Shown: positions 26,485 to 35,593, counted from the stretch's first letter. The stretch is DNA of 64,000 bases from JACVRW01 sp963850205 (GCA_963850205.1 CAWKKJ010000015.1:248001-312000); one strand, 5' to 3'. Made by a program: numbers and translations. The notes: generated by a model not told the origin, from the sequence alone.

Positions 26485-28140
26485 TCAGCGCCCCACGCGA
26501 ACCTCGAAGGGCCCGAGCCTGGTGCGGTCGGTGTCCCGGTCGAACCTCGACACCAGGGAGAAGCGGTGCAGCCCGCGCTCGACGGGCACGAACGAGGCCC
26601 GGAAGGCCCCGCGCCGGACCCGCACGGTTCGCACCCTCGTGCGACCCCAGACGCCGCCGGCGCGGCGCTGGACTCTCAGCCAGACCAGGCGCTTGCGCGG
26701 CGCGATGCGCCCGCTGACGGCCACGGGCACATCCACACGCGCGCGCGACGGCGCAGAGGTGACGGAGATCACCGGCCGCAGGCGAAGCAGCAGGCGGGTC
26801 GAGCCTGACCCGCGCAGGCCGCTGCGCCCCCGGTAGCGGGTGCGAACGTACATGCGCAGCCGCGGCTTGAGCTCGGTGGCGAAGGCGCCGTCGGCCGCGG
26901 TGATCAGCCGCCGGGTGGTGCGCCAGCGCCCCTCGCTGCTCACCTGCAGCTCCACGGTCTCGCCGGCCAGAGGCGCGCCGGTGGCGCCCACCAGGGTTCC
27001 GCTCAGGGGCACGATCTCCCCGAAGCTGACGCGGGTGAGCCCGAGCAGCGCGGACAACCGGGTGCTGAAGGCCGGGACCGGGGTTGCCCCGGTCGCGACC
27101 AGCGCGCGCAGGTCGTCGAGCTGGCCGTAGAGCGCGCCGCCGGGGCAGGCGGTGGCGCCAGTGTCGCGGTGCCCGATCACCCGCTCGAGGCGCACCCGGG
27201 CGCCGGCGCCGTACTTGGTGAGCGACCCTCCGGCGCTCACCAGCGTGACCGGACCCGACAGCGGTTGGCCGTGCACCGGCAGCTTCCAGCGGATGTAGCT
27301 GGCGATGGCGGCGAGCGTCGGCTGGGTCGCGGGGACCGAGCTGTGGTCCCCGATGCTCGAGATCCCGGCGGTCTGGGCGTTGAAGCCCTGCGCCTGCGCG
27401 CCGATCACGGCCTTGTCCAGCCCGCCCGCGCGTCCCTCGAACAGCACGCCGTACTTGTCGACCAGCGCCTGGTAGCCGATGTCGTCCCAGCCGTTGGAGT
27501 TGCGGTGATAGCGGCAGATGGCCAGGACCATCGCGGCGCTGTCCTCGGGCCCGTAGTCGTTCATCGAGACCGTGTGGTGCACGTGCACCGCTTTGACCTC
27601 GCCATAGGCCGGCGCGCTGCGCGGCGGGCAGGCGCTCGCTCCCCACTGCGAGCGGCGCACGATGCTGGGCTGGACCGCCTGCGCGGCGCGCGCCCGCGGA
27701 GCCGGCGTGCGCGCTCCTGCCACCCGCACGAAGTGCAGCCGCAGCCCGGCCACGCGCTTGCTCATCCGGTACTGCACTCCGCGCGCGCTGCCCACCCAGA
27801 TGGGGTCGGAGGCGGCCACCGCTCGCTCGCCGCGCTTCGGATCGGGGTTGTGGTCGCCGTGGGCCTCGAGGTGCTCCCAGCGGCTCCAGCGCTTTCCGCC
27901 GCGGCGGACCCGGACCTCGATGTCGGGCTCGGCCCGGCCGCGCCAGCGCATCCCCAGGAGGTTGAAGCGGCCCGGGGTGCGCAGCGGCCGCGAGCGAACG
28001 CCGCCGCCTGCCGTGGCGGCCCCGGCGGTCTCGCGGGGGGCGATCTCGAAGTCCACCGCTCGCGGCGCCGCCGAGGCGGGCGCGCAGAGCAGGACGAGCG
28101 CCCAGACGAGCGCGGCTGCTGAGGCAAGCAGCTTCACCAT
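26485..28140 (-). CDS. Secreted PGRP-type N-acetylmuramoyl-L-alanine amidase
   Basis: ATG 28140 gives a clear signal peptide (VKLLASAAALVWALVLLCAP, cleavage after ASA). The PGRP/amidase_2 domain is at ~170-350: SQWGASACPPRS, VHVHHTVSMNDYGPEDSAAM, WDDIGYQALVDKYGVLFEGR and VIGHRDTGATACPGG. The zinc ligands (His in HVHHT, His in IGHRD, Cys in ACPG) and the Tyr of GYQ are all present, so it should cut the amide between muramic acid and the peptide. A ~200-residue beta-rich tail (carboxypeptidase-like and Ig-like repeats) probably binds the wall. A TTG extension to 28194 is possible but unsupported. Confidence 0.85.
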   Translation of the reverse strand: MVKLLASAAALVWALVLLCAPASAAPRAVDFEIAPRETAGAATAGGGVRSRPLRTPGRFNLLGMRWRGRAEPDIEVRVRRGGKRWSRWEHLEAHGDHNPDPKRGERAVAASDPIWVGSARGVQYRMSKRVAGLRLHFVRVAGARTPAPRARAAQAVQPSIVRRSQWGASACPPRSAPAYGEVKAVHVHHTVSMNDYGPEDSAAMVLAICRYHRNSNGWDDIGYQALVDKYGVLFEGRAGGLDKAVIGAQAQGFNAQTAGISSIGDHSSVPATQPTLAAIASYIRWKLPVHGQPLSGPVTLVSAGGSLTKYGAGARVRLERVIGHRDTGATACPGGALYGQLDDLRALVATGATPVPAFSTRLSALLGLTRVSFGEIVPLSGTLVGATGAPLAGETVELQVSSEGRWRTTRRLITAADGAFATELKPRLRMYVRTRYRGRSGLRGSGSTRLLLRLRPVISVTSAPSRARVDVPVAVSGRIAPRKRLVWLRVQRRAGGVWGRTRVRTVRVRRGAFRASFVPVERGLHRFSLVSRFDRDTDRTRLGPFEVRVGR

Positions 28141-28331
28141 CAAGTTGAACACGTTCTCAGCGCGGCGGTTGCGGGCCTGCAAGATCGCCTGCAAATCGGG
28201 AACTTGCAGGGAATCGTACGGGGTGAGCGCTCTCGAGCGCCCGCCGGCACCACTCCGTGCCGCATGTCACGGGAGTGCGGTGCAGCCGACGAGCGTCTGC
28301 AAAGAGACCACACCGAGAGAAAGAACTTCTC

Positions 28332-28625
28332 ATGTCCAGCGACAAGCTCAAGCGCCCGCTCGTGGCCCTCGCGGCCACCGCCGGGCTACTCACGGTTGCG
28401 GCACCGGCCGGCGCCGGAATGGTCGTCGGCAACCCCGGCACCGAGGCCGAGGTCATCGTCTACAACGGGAATGCGCCTCCGGCGGCAATCGTGGCGGCAG
28501 ACTTCACCTACAACGAGGCAAAGGGCTCTATCGAATCCCAGTACGCGCCTACGTCCGTCGAGGCGGTCATGTTGCTCCACGGCGATTTCTCCGCCTTCCA
28601 GACCAACCTGGCGCATCGCCCCTGA
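28332..28625 (+). CDS. Small secreted protein of unknown function
   Basis: ATG 28332 opens a 97-residue protein with a standard signal peptide (LKRPLVALAATAGLLTVAAP, cleavage near AGA). The mature ~70 residues (MVVGNPGTEAEVIVYNGNAP onward) contain no cysteine and no motif I know. The start is preferred over 28257 because the signal peptide begins there. It is divergent from the amidase, with ~190 bases between the starts, leaving room for a promoter on each side. Confidence 0.55.
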   Translation: MSSDKLKRPLVALAATAGLLTVAAPAGAGMVVGNPGTEAEVIVYNGNAPPAAIVAADFTYNEAKGSIESQYAPTSVEAVMLLHGDFSAFQTNLAHRP

Positions 28626-28643
28626 CAGCTCCCCGTTGAATGT

Positions 28644-29363
28644 CTAGGGGATCGGCTCGGGCCCGTTCGAGCGGTGCTCGTCGCGGAAGGTGCGGATCGC
28701 GTCGAAGGTCTTCGGGTTCATCTCGTCGCAGACCAGCAGGCGTCCGGTGCCCCCGGGCACCGGGTCGCGGTTCCAGGCGCTGGCGGCCACGGTGTAGGGC
28801 ATGTCGCGCCTCGGCACCATGACCATCTGGTACGGGTCCTCGTCGAACAGCGCCTTCAGGTCGGCCCGCTGGGACTCGGGCATGCCTGGCTTGAACCAGA
28901 CGATCACCCGGCCGTGCTCGAGGTTGTGGACCATGACCTCGTCCGGCGGCGCCACGCCGTAGGCGCCGTCGTTACCCGGCTGGAAGTAGTGCCGGCCGGT
29001 GGACGGCGGGTTGGTCTTGTACGTGACCTTCTCGTCGAGGGTGTTGGTGTGGGTGGCCACGCCGCTGCCCTTCGAGCTCTCGAGCTCGCAGCCGGCTGCC
29101 CGGGCCGCGGTGTCGACCTCGAAGTCGCGCTGCTCGGGTACGCTGCCGCCGTCGGGCAGCACCTGTGAGGCGGCGTCGTCCTCGCCGCTGCTGCCCCCGG
29201 CGCCGACCACGAACACGAGCACGACCACGAGCGCCGCGACGACCATCAGCCCGGCCGCGCCGAAGCCGACCATGCGCTTTCGCTGCTTGGCCTCGCGGGC
29301 CTTGCGCTCGCGCTCCTCGCGCTCCTTTCGCAGGGCCTGCTTCTGCTCCTTGCGGTGCGACAC
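28644..29363 (-). CDS. DUF3105 membrane-anchored protein
   Basis: The protein opens with a very charged ~30-residue cytoplasmic helix (KEREERERKAREAKQRKR), then one membrane segment (GAAGLMVVAALVVVLVFVVG), then a DUF3105 domain outside. Diagnostic motifs are VTYKTNPPSTGRHYFQPG, VMVHNLEHGRVIVWFKPG and MVMVPRRDMPYTVAASAWNR. DUF3105 proteins are widespread in actinobacteria and often sit by thiol or redox genes; no activity is known. The HNLEHG motif with two His could bind a metal, which is inference. The hydrolase fragment ends 15 bases upstream on the same strand. Confidence 0.8.
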   Translation of the reverse strand: MSHRKEQKQALRKEREERERKAREAKQRKRMVGFGAAGLMVVAALVVVLVFVVGAGGSSGEDDAASQVLPDGGSVPEQRDFEVDTAARAAGCELESSKGSGVATHTNTLDEKVTYKTNPPSTGRHYFQPGNDGAYGVAPPDEVMVHNLEHGRVIVWFKPGMPESQRADLKALFDEDPYQMVMVPRRDMPYTVAASAWNRDPVPGGTGRLLVCDEMNPKTFDAIRTFRDEHRSNGPEPIP

Positions 29364-29378
29364 GCCGGGGAAGAGTAG

Positions 29379-29934
29379 CTACGAGGAACGCCGTGTTTGG
29401 GCGCTGTGAGGGGTCTCGGGAGCTGGCCGTGGGGCCGTGAAGCATTCCTCAAGGAAGGCCACGATCTCACTGGCGAGCCGCTCAGGCATGAGCCGCAGCT
29501 CGAGCACCGACGAGGCCTCCAGCAGGCGGGCGCGGGGCAGCTCGCGGACCAGCATGTCGCAGTCTGAGAAGGGGTGGATCGGGTCGCGGTAGTGGCCGAT
29601 CACGAGCGCCGGGTGCCGCATTCGCCGCCGCTCCTCCGCCGGGGGCGCGACCCGGCCGTAGAACAGCCCCTGCAGCACGGACGCCGAGGGCTTGGGGTCC
29701 TGGCTCAGGCTGTCGAGCACCAGGTCGCCGAGCAGCGAGGCGCCGCGGGGCACGGCCCGGGCGCCGCTGGCGACCAGCCGGGCCAGAGGCGCGCCGAAGG
29801 TCAGGCCCACGAGCAGCGGCGTGAAGCCGATCGCGCCACCCGGGCACGAGGGTGATCGCCACCGTGACCGACCGGGCCGCGATGGTCGAGCTCGCCGATC
29901 GAGGCCTGATAGGCGGGCGGGGCCGAGGGTTCTC
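29379..29934 (-). pseudogene. C-terminal part of an alpha/beta hydrolase cut by an IS30 element
   Basis: The minus frame reads as the lid and end of an alpha/beta hydrolase: GFTPLLVGLTFGAPLARLVA, SQDPKPSASVLQGLFYGR, HPALVIGHYRDPIHPFSDCD with the acid Asp, and LLEASSVLELRLMPERLASE. Homology starts only around 29855. The N-terminal 46 residues of what should be the same gene lie at 31390-31530, beyond the insertion element. The nucleophile region is on neither side, so material was lost as well as interrupted. Confidence 0.6.
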
Positions 29935-31362
29935 GGCTGGGTAAGGGGGCCGGTCCGAGGGGGGTGCGCACGTTGCGTCCTTGACCTCAACCGGTCAATG
30001 CACCACCTCTGACGTCGAGCATCCTGCCAGTCGTTCCGATCGCTGTCGAGGCGGAGGCCGCAGGCCGGAGCCGATCAGCGATCGGGGGCTGCGTCGATCA
30101 GCTCGGCCAGCTTCTCCGCCGGGGTCATGAAGTCGAGCGTCTTTCGGGGTCTGCGGTTGAGTTTGGCCGCGATCTCGTCGAGCTCGGCCTGGGTTACCTC
30201 TTTGAGGCTTCTGCCCTTGGGGAAGTACTGTCGAAGGAGACCGTTGGTGTTCTCGTTGGTCCCGCGCTGCCAGGGGCTTCGGGGGTGGCAGAAGTAGACG
30301 TCGACGCCGGTCTCGACGGAGAAGCGCCTGTGCTCGGCCATCTCGTGGCCTTGATCCCAAGTAAGCGAGCGCCGCAGCTGCTCGGGCAGGGTCGTGATCG
30401 ACGCCGAAAGCGCCTCGCAGACCGGCTCGGCGCGAAACCCATCGGGCAGCGCGACGAGCTGGGCGTAGCGGGTCTGGCGCTCGACCAGGGTGGCGATCGC
30501 GCTCGTCTTGTTGCCCATCAGCAGGTCTCCCTCCCAGTGGCCCGGGACCGCCCGATCTGCCACCTCGGCAGGGCGCTCGGAGATCATCACCATCTCGCGG
30601 ATCCTGCCCCGGCCCTCGCCCTTGCGGCTCGAGCCGCGGGGCCGGCGCTTGGCCCTTCCGCTGCGCAGGTGACGGGTCAGCTCGCCCTTCAGCGATCCCT
30701 TCGACTGCACGTATAGCGAGCGATAGATCGTCTCATGGGAGAGCTGCATCGCCTCATTGTCGGGGTGCAGGCGCCGCAGCCAGCCCGAGATCTGCTCGGG
30801 GGAGTTGTCGTCGCTTAGGTGCCCGCTGACGAGCGCGCGGAGCTTCGCGCAGGAGCCGAGCTTGGTCGGCTTTGGCCGGCGGGCCCGATGCCAGGCCTCC
30901 TGCTCGGCAAAGTGAGCCCGGTAGCGGCGGCGGCCTCCACAGCGGCGGATCTCGCGACCGATCGTCGTGTGGTGTCGGCCCAGGCGACGGCCGATCGCCC
31001 GGTCGGATTCCTCACGAGCTATCCCGCGCGAGATCTCCTCGCGCTCGTCCAGGCCCATGCAGCGCTCGCTGCGCCGCCCAGGCCGCTTCGGACGGATTCC
31101 ACCGCAGCGCGCAAGGTGGCGGGTCACCCGCCTCCGCTCGAGGCCGAGGCGGCGCGCGATCTCGCTGTCGTTATGCCCCTCAGAGCGGAGCTCCCAGACC
31201 CAGTCCTCGATCTCCTTCGTAAATCCCTTGCGTCCCCTCTTCACCGCACACCCCTCCCTCGTTGATCGACCCTCAGAGCCTGATCACCTCAGGTGGTGCG
31301 TCGATGACTGGAATCCGCCTCCCTATGTGGGACGTTTCGTAGGGAACCCCCCTTACCCAGCC
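29935..31362 (-). mobile_element. IS30-family insertion sequence
   Basis: A full-length IS30-type transposase gene is bracketed by a perfect 15-bp inverted repeat, GGCTGGGTAAGGGGG at 29935-29949 and its complement at 31348-31362. The bases just outside differ (ctc on the left, caa on the right), so no target duplication is visible. A weaker inner inverted match (gcaccacct, 30000-30008 and 31291-31299) may be part of the transposase binding sites. The ~1.43-kb span is somewhat long for the family. The ends are inferred from the repeats. Confidence 0.7.
30075..31244 (-). CDS. IS30-family transposase
   Basis: The 389-residue protein has two helix-turn-helix regions (DSEIARRLGLERRRVTRHLA; DRAIGRRLGRHHTTIGREIR) and the IS30-type DDE core: Asp in HWEGDLLMGNKTSAIATLVE, Asp in RRSLTWDQGHEM, and Glu in WQRGTNENTNGLLRQYFPKG. 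The stretch LSHETIYRSLYVQSKG is also characteristic. No frameshift is seen, so it could be active. ATG 31244 is the natural start; the gene fills most of the element. Confidence 0.92.
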   Translation of the reverse strand: MKRGRKGFTKEIEDWVWELRSEGHNDSEIARRLGLERRRVTRHLARCGGIRPKRPGRRSERCMGLDEREEISRGIAREESDRAIGRRLGRHHTTIGREIRRCGGRRRYRAHFAEQEAWHRARRPKPTKLGSCAKLRALVSGHLSDDNSPEQISGWLRRLHPDNEAMQLSHETIYRSLYVQSKGSLKGELTRHLRSGRAKRRPRGSSRKGEGRGRIREMVMISERPAEVADRAVPGHWEGDLLMGNKTSAIATLVERQTRYAQLVALPDGFRAEPVCEALSASITTLPEQLRRSLTWDQGHEMAEHRRFSVETGVDVYFCHPRSPWQRGTNENTNGLLRQYFPKGRSLKEVTQAELDEIAAKLNRRPRKTLDFMTPAEKLAELIDAAPDR

Positions 31363-31389
31363 CAATTCCACGGCGCCCGCGGAGAACGA

Positions 31390-31530
31390 TCAGAGCGCTT
31401 CCGCCAGCGGAACGTGCATCGTGCGCGCGAACAGGAGGCCGTGAAGCAGCAGCACGACCCGCTCCCCGGCGCCGTACTCGTCGTAGACCAGCCGGTGTCC
31501 CTCGAACTCGAAATCGCTCGTGCTCGCCAC
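31390..31530 (-). pseudogene. N-terminal part of the interrupted alpha/beta hydrolase
   Basis: From GTG 31530 the minus strand reads STSDFEFEGHRLVYDEYGAG, then VVLLLHGLLFARTMHVPLAE and stops. This is the first beta strands and oxyanion loop (LLLHGLL) of an alpha/beta hydrolase. The IS end is only 27 bases further on. With the C-terminal piece at 29379 it forms one gene that has lost its central part. Confidence 0.55.
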
Positions 31531-31619
31531 GCCCGCGCGCCATCCTATGCATGGTCGGTGGTCCGGCCGGGTAGGTCATCCCGTGGGATAGACAGGTCGG
31601 TCTCACCGAGGAGGGGACG

Positions 31620-33050
31620 ATGGACACCACCAAGGTCTTCGAGTACCCGGTCAAGGAGCACTGGCGCCAGCCGCGCTGCCTGCTGGGTGCGGGCGCGTGG
31701 GAGGCCGGCGGCCCGGAGGCGGCCGAGATGGGCCTCAAGCACGTTCTCTTCGTCACCTCCGGCCTGTCCGGAACGGGCATCGTCGACGAGGTGGAGAAGA
31801 ACTTCACGGACGCGGGCGTGGCCGTGACCGTTTACGACAAGGTGGAGTCCAACCCCAAGGACTACAACGTGATGGACGCGCACCAGCTCTTCGTCGAGGA
31901 GGAGTGCGACGGCTTCGTGTCGGTCGGCGGCGGCAGCTCGCACGACGCGGCCAAGGGCGCGCGGATCGTGGCCGCCCACGACGGGCGCAACACCAACGAG
32001 TTCGCGGGCATCAACATGTCCGAGAAGCTCGACAACCCGCCCCAGATCGCAATCAACACCACCAACGGGACCGGCTCGGAGACCACGCCGGCCTACGTGA
32101 TCACCGACACCACCTCGGACAACGCTCCGTACAAGTGGGTCGGCTTCGACCGCGCGGCCACCACCACGCTGGCCATCAACGACCCGACGCTGATGATGAC
32201 CCAGCCGGCCGAGTACGTGGCCTACACGGGCTTCGACACACTGGCCCACGCCTCGGAGTGCTACGTCAACCGGGTGCAGTACATCGGCGCCCTGCCGCAG
32301 GCCTGGCAGGCCGTGCGGCTGGTCGAGGAGAACCTGCGCGAGGCCTATGCCAGCCCGCAGAACTTCAAGGCCATGAACAACATGATGTGGGCGCAGTACA
32401 TGGCGGCCCAGGCGTTCTCGTCGGGGCTGCTCGGCATCATCCACTCGCTCTCCCACGCCGTGTGCGCCTACTACGACGTGCACCACGGGCTCAACAACGG
32501 CGTCGGCATCGCGCGCGTGTGGACCTACAACGCGCCCGCCTGCCCTGATCGCTTCGCCGACATCGCTCACGCGATGCACGCGCGCAGGCCGGGGATGAGC
32601 CAGGCCGAGGCCGCCGACGCCGCGGTCGAGGCGGTCATCCGCCTGGCCCGCGACTGCGGGATCCCCGAGAACTGGCAGAGCGCCCCGGAGTACCCGAAGT
32701 CGCGGATCGGCAAGGGCTGGTACGAGAACTCCCCCACCGCCATCGAGCCGAAGGACGACGTTCTGGACAAGATGGCCGCCCACATGTTCGACGACCTGTG
32801 CACGCCGGCCAACCCGCGCAACGTCACCCAGGCGACCTGCCGGGAGATCCTGCGCGACTGCGCCTTCGACAGCATGGACAGCAAGGCGGGCGCACCGCTC
32901 GACGGCCGCCCGACGCACGGCGGCACCGGCGCCACGGTGCCCCGCCTGGGCATCGAGGAGCTGCCGCCGGGAGCGGTCGTGGGAGCGGTGGAGCAGGGCC
33001 TCGGCGCGACCGAGACGCCGGCCGGCGCGCAGGCGTCCGAGCCGGGCTGA
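31620..33050 (+). CDS. mno: NDMA-dependent methanol dehydrogenase (iron-containing ADH family)
   Basis: A group III iron-containing alcohol dehydrogenase of the NDMA-dependent methanol dehydrogenase type: opening KVFEYPVKEHWRQPRCLLGA, nucleotide-binding FVSVGGGSSHDAAKGARIVA, NTTNGTGSETTPAYVITD, and metal-site regions AINDPTLMMTQPAEYVAYTG, FDTLAHASECYVN and HSLSHAVCAYYDVHHGLNNG. Relatives in Amycolatopsis, Rhodococcus and mycobacteria oxidise methanol to formaldehyde with a tightly held NAD(P) and, in mycobacteria, depend on mycofactocin as redox partner. The protein is ~45 residues longer than usual because of a Gly/Ala/Pro-rich tail. It has a good ribosome site (GAGGGG). It leads the operon with its own MoxR-VWA pair directly downstream. 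Confidence 0.85.
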   Translation: MDTTKVFEYPVKEHWRQPRCLLGAGAWEAGGPEAAEMGLKHVLFVTSGLSGTGIVDEVEKNFTDAGVAVTVYDKVESNPKDYNVMDAHQLFVEEECDGFVSVGGGSSHDAAKGARIVAAHDGRNTNEFAGINMSEKLDNPPQIAINTTNGTGSETTPAYVITDTTSDNAPYKWVGFDRAATTTLAINDPTLMMTQPAEYVAYTGFDTLAHASECYVNRVQYIGALPQAWQAVRLVEENLREAYASPQNFKAMNNMMWAQYMAAQAFSSGLLGIIHSLSHAVCAYYDVHHGLNNGVGIARVWTYNAPACPDRFADIAHAMHARRPGMSQAEAADAAVEAVIRLARDCGIPENWQSAPEYPKSRIGKGWYENSPTAIEPKDDVLDKMAAHMFDDLCTPANPRNVTQATCREILRDCAFDSMDSKAGAPLDGRPTHGGTGATVPRLGIEELPPGAVVGAVEQGLGATETPAGAQASEPG

Positions 33051-33058
33051 GCGCAGGC

Positions 33059-33976
33059 GTGTTCGAGGGCATCGAGGACGTCCGCGAGCGGCTCGCGGGC
33101 GAGCGCTACGTCTGCGACCGCCGGTTGGCCACGGTCGTCTTCCTGGCCACCAAGATCGGCAAGCCGGTGCTCGTGGAGGGCCCGGCCGGCGTGGGGAAGA
33201 CCGAGCTTGCCAAGGTGCTCGCGGACGCCCTCGAGGTCGAGCTGATCCGCCTGCAGTGCTACGAGGGGCTCGACGAGTCCAAGGCACTCTACGAGTGGGA
33301 GTACGGCAAGCAGCTCCTCTACACGCAGGTGCTGAAGGAGAAGATCGGCGAGCTGCTGGGTCCCACCAAGGACCTGCACGAGGCCGCCGCGGCGCTGCGG
33401 GCCCAGGAGGACGTGTTCTTCTCGGAGAGCTTCCTGGTGGAGCGGCCGATCCTGCGTGCGCTGCGGGCCGAGCGCAGCCCGGTGCTGCTGATCGACGAGA
33501 TCGACCGTGCCGACGAGGAGTTCGAGGCCTTCCTGCTCGAGTTCCTGTCCGACTTCCAGGTGTCGATTCCGGAGATCGGCACGGTGGAGGCAAAGAGCAG
33601 GCCGATCGTGGTGCTCACGAGCAACCGCTCGCGGGAGCTCAGCGAGGCGCTCAAGCGCCGCTGCCTGCACCTCCAGCTCGACTACCCGGATGCCGAGACC
33701 GAGCTGGAGATCGTGCGGCTGAAGGCCCCGGGGGTCGGGGAGGAGCTCGCGGCCGAGCTGGTGCGCACCGTCCAGCGGTTGCGCGGGCTGGAGCTCCGCA
33801 AGGCGCCCAGCATCGGCGAGACGCTGGACTGGGCTCAGGCCCTGATCGTGCTGGGCGCCGAGCACCTCGACAAGGAGCTCACCGAGGAGACCCTGAGCGT
33901 GATCATCAAGTACGACCGTGACGCCGAGAGGGTGCGGCGCGAGCTGGCCGGCGCCGCCCCCGAGCACCACCACTGA
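33059..33976 (+). CDS. MoxR-family AAA+ ATPase, first copy
   Basis: GTG 33059 lies eight bases after the dehydrogenase stop. The 305-residue AAA+ protein has Walker A VLVEGPAGVGKTELAKVLAD, Walker B SPVLLIDEIDRADEEFEAFL, sensor 1 RPIVVLTSNRSRELSEALKR with the arginine finger, and the C-terminal lid GETLDWAQALIVLGAEHL. MoxR ATPases work with VWA proteins to insert metals or cofactors into enzymes, as CoxD does for CO dehydrogenase. Its position between the dehydrogenase and a VWA gene suggests service to that enzyme. The long ATG start at 32798 lies inside the dehydrogenase and is not credible. Confidence 0.85.
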   Translation: MFEGIEDVRERLAGERYVCDRRLATVVFLATKIGKPVLVEGPAGVGKTELAKVLADALEVELIRLQCYEGLDESKALYEWEYGKQLLYTQVLKEKIGELLGPTKDLHEAAAALRAQEDVFFSESFLVERPILRALRAERSPVLLIDEIDRADEEFEAFLLEFLSDFQVSIPEIGTVEAKSRPIVVLTSNRSRELSEALKRRCLHLQLDYPDAETELEIVRLKAPGVGEELAAELVRTVQRLRGLELRKAPSIGETLDWAQALIVLGAEHLDKELTEETLSVIIKYDRDAERVRRELAGAAPEHHH

Positions 33977-33978
33977 TA

Positions 33979-35493
33979 GTGGACCGGGCCATCCGCGACT
34001 TCGTCGGGCTCCTGCGCCGCCACCGGGTGCGGGTCTCGCCCGCCGAAGGCCTCGACGCCCTCGAGGGCCTGCGCCACGTCGGGCTGGGCGAGCGCGAGGG
34101 AGTGCGCGACACCCTGCGCGCGACGCTGATCAAGAGCACGGACGACGTCGAGACCTTCGAGCGCCTGTTCGACCTCTACTTCGGGCTGCGGCCCGAGCCT
34201 CCCGCCCCGGCGCACCTTCACGCCCACGTTCACGATCCGGGCGGCACCGCCACCGAGCTGCGCTTCGGCGAGGACCTGGAGGGGGACCCCGACGACGGCG
34301 ACCACGACCACTCGCACGCCGGCCCCGACCCCATCGACCTGCGTCGCTTCTTGAGCGAGGAGCACCTGCGGCCCACCCAGGACATCCACGGGGACTCCGA
34401 GCGGCTGCGGCTGTCGGTCTTCGGGCAGCAGCTCATGCTGAACCGCAATCCGGAGGCCCTGCAGCGCGCGCTGCGGGCCACGCACCAGCTGCGCGTCAAG
34501 CGGGCGCGGTCGTTCAAGCCCGGTTCGATCGCTCCCGACAGCGGGGCGGAGGAGCTGCCGATCGAGCTGCCCGCCGTGGGCCTGGACGAGCTCGTGGAGG
34601 ACCTGCGTGAGCTGGGCGTCGACGAGGGGCTGGTCCAAGCGCTGGAGGCCCAGGCCGACGACATGCTGAAGGCCCTGCCCGAGCTGCTCGAGCAGCTCCA
34701 GGCCCGCCGGCGGCAGCTCTCCGACGGAGCGCTCGACGACGAGGAGATCACACGGCGGTCGCTGCGCCGGCTGCTCGACCTCCCGCCGGCCGACCAGCGC
34801 GAGCTGGAGGCGGCGATCAGGCGCCTGGGCCGGCGGATCCGTGGCGCTCGCGGGCGGCGGCTGCGCCGCGACCGCAGCGGCCGCATCAGCGTCTCCCACA
34901 CGCTGCGGCGCAACCTCGCCTACGAGGGGATCCCGTTCGAGCCGGTGCTGCGCCGGCGCCGCGAACAGCGCCCGCGGCTCGTCGTGCTGTGCGACGTGAG
35001 CCTCTCAACCCGCAACCTGGCCCGCTTCTGGCTGCACCTGATCTACGGCCTGCAGGACCTGTTCTCGAAGGTCCGCACCTTCGTGTTCGTCAGCGACGTC
35101 GCCGAGGTGACCCAGCTGTTCGAGGAGCAGCCGCTCGAGCAGGCGGTGGAGACGATCTTCTCCGGCAGGCTGATCGACGTGGACGAGAACAGCGACTTCG
35201 GCGCCGCCGCCGAGCAGGTGGCCGCGGACCTGGCCGCCACCGTCAACCGCAGGACCACCGTGGTGATCCTCGGCGACGGGCGCAACAACGGGCGGCCCCC
35301 GAACGAGCGCGCGCTCGAGGAGACAGCCGCTCGCGCGCGGCGCTTGATCTGGATCACGCCGGAGCCGAAATGGGGCTGGACGCTCGGCGGATGCGACATG
35401 CCTCGCTACGAGCCGATCTGCGATCGCGTGGAGGTGGTGCGCAACGCCGACGAGCTCGCCGCGGTGGCGGAGACGCTGGTAGGTGACTCGTGA
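33979..35493 (+). CDS. VWA-domain protein (CoxE-like), first copy
   Basis: GTG 33979 follows the MoxR stop by two bases. The N-terminal ~300 residues are charged and helical, including an acidic His/Asp stretch (GDPDDGDHDHSHAGPDPIDL) that could bind a metal. A C-terminal VWA/CoxE domain has the MIDAS motif VVLCDVSLSTRN, and later TVVILGDGRNNG and IWITPEPKWGWTLGGCD. VWA partners of MoxR act as substrate adaptors in metalloenzyme maturation. The unusual His/Asp-rich segment is not shared by the second copy at 40294. Confidence 0.8.
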   Translation: MDRAIRDFVGLLRRHRVRVSPAEGLDALEGLRHVGLGEREGVRDTLRATLIKSTDDVETFERLFDLYFGLRPEPPAPAHLHAHVHDPGGTATELRFGEDLEGDPDDGDHDHSHAGPDPIDLRRFLSEEHLRPTQDIHGDSERLRLSVFGQQLMLNRNPEALQRALRATHQLRVKRARSFKPGSIAPDSGAEELPIELPAVGLDELVEDLRELGVDEGLVQALEAQADDMLKALPELLEQLQARRRQLSDGALDDEEITRRSLRRLLDLPPADQRELEAAIRRLGRRIRGARGRRLRRDRSGRISVSHTLRRNLAYEGIPFEPVLRRRREQRPRLVVLCDVSLSTRNLARFWLHLIYGLQDLFSKVRTFVFVSDVAEVTQLFEEQPLEQAVETIFSGRLIDVDENSDFGAAAEQVAADLAATVNRRTTVVILGDGRNNGRPPNERALEETAARARRLIWITPEPKWGWTLGGCDMPRYEPICDRVEVVRNADELAAVAETLVGDS

Positions 35494-35593
35494 TTGCGGC
35501 GCCCGCGCGTTTGCGGAGGGCTTTAGGGCCCGTGCATCAATAGCCGCCCGATCTGGCGGCCGCCCGCGGCGCCAGGCGCCACCCTCGATGCTC

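Noticed and set aside
30000..31299. gcaccacct inverted match as the IS30 termini
   Set aside because: The match is only nine bases; a perfect 15-bp inverted pair lies further out and better defines the element, so the inner match is at most a binding site.
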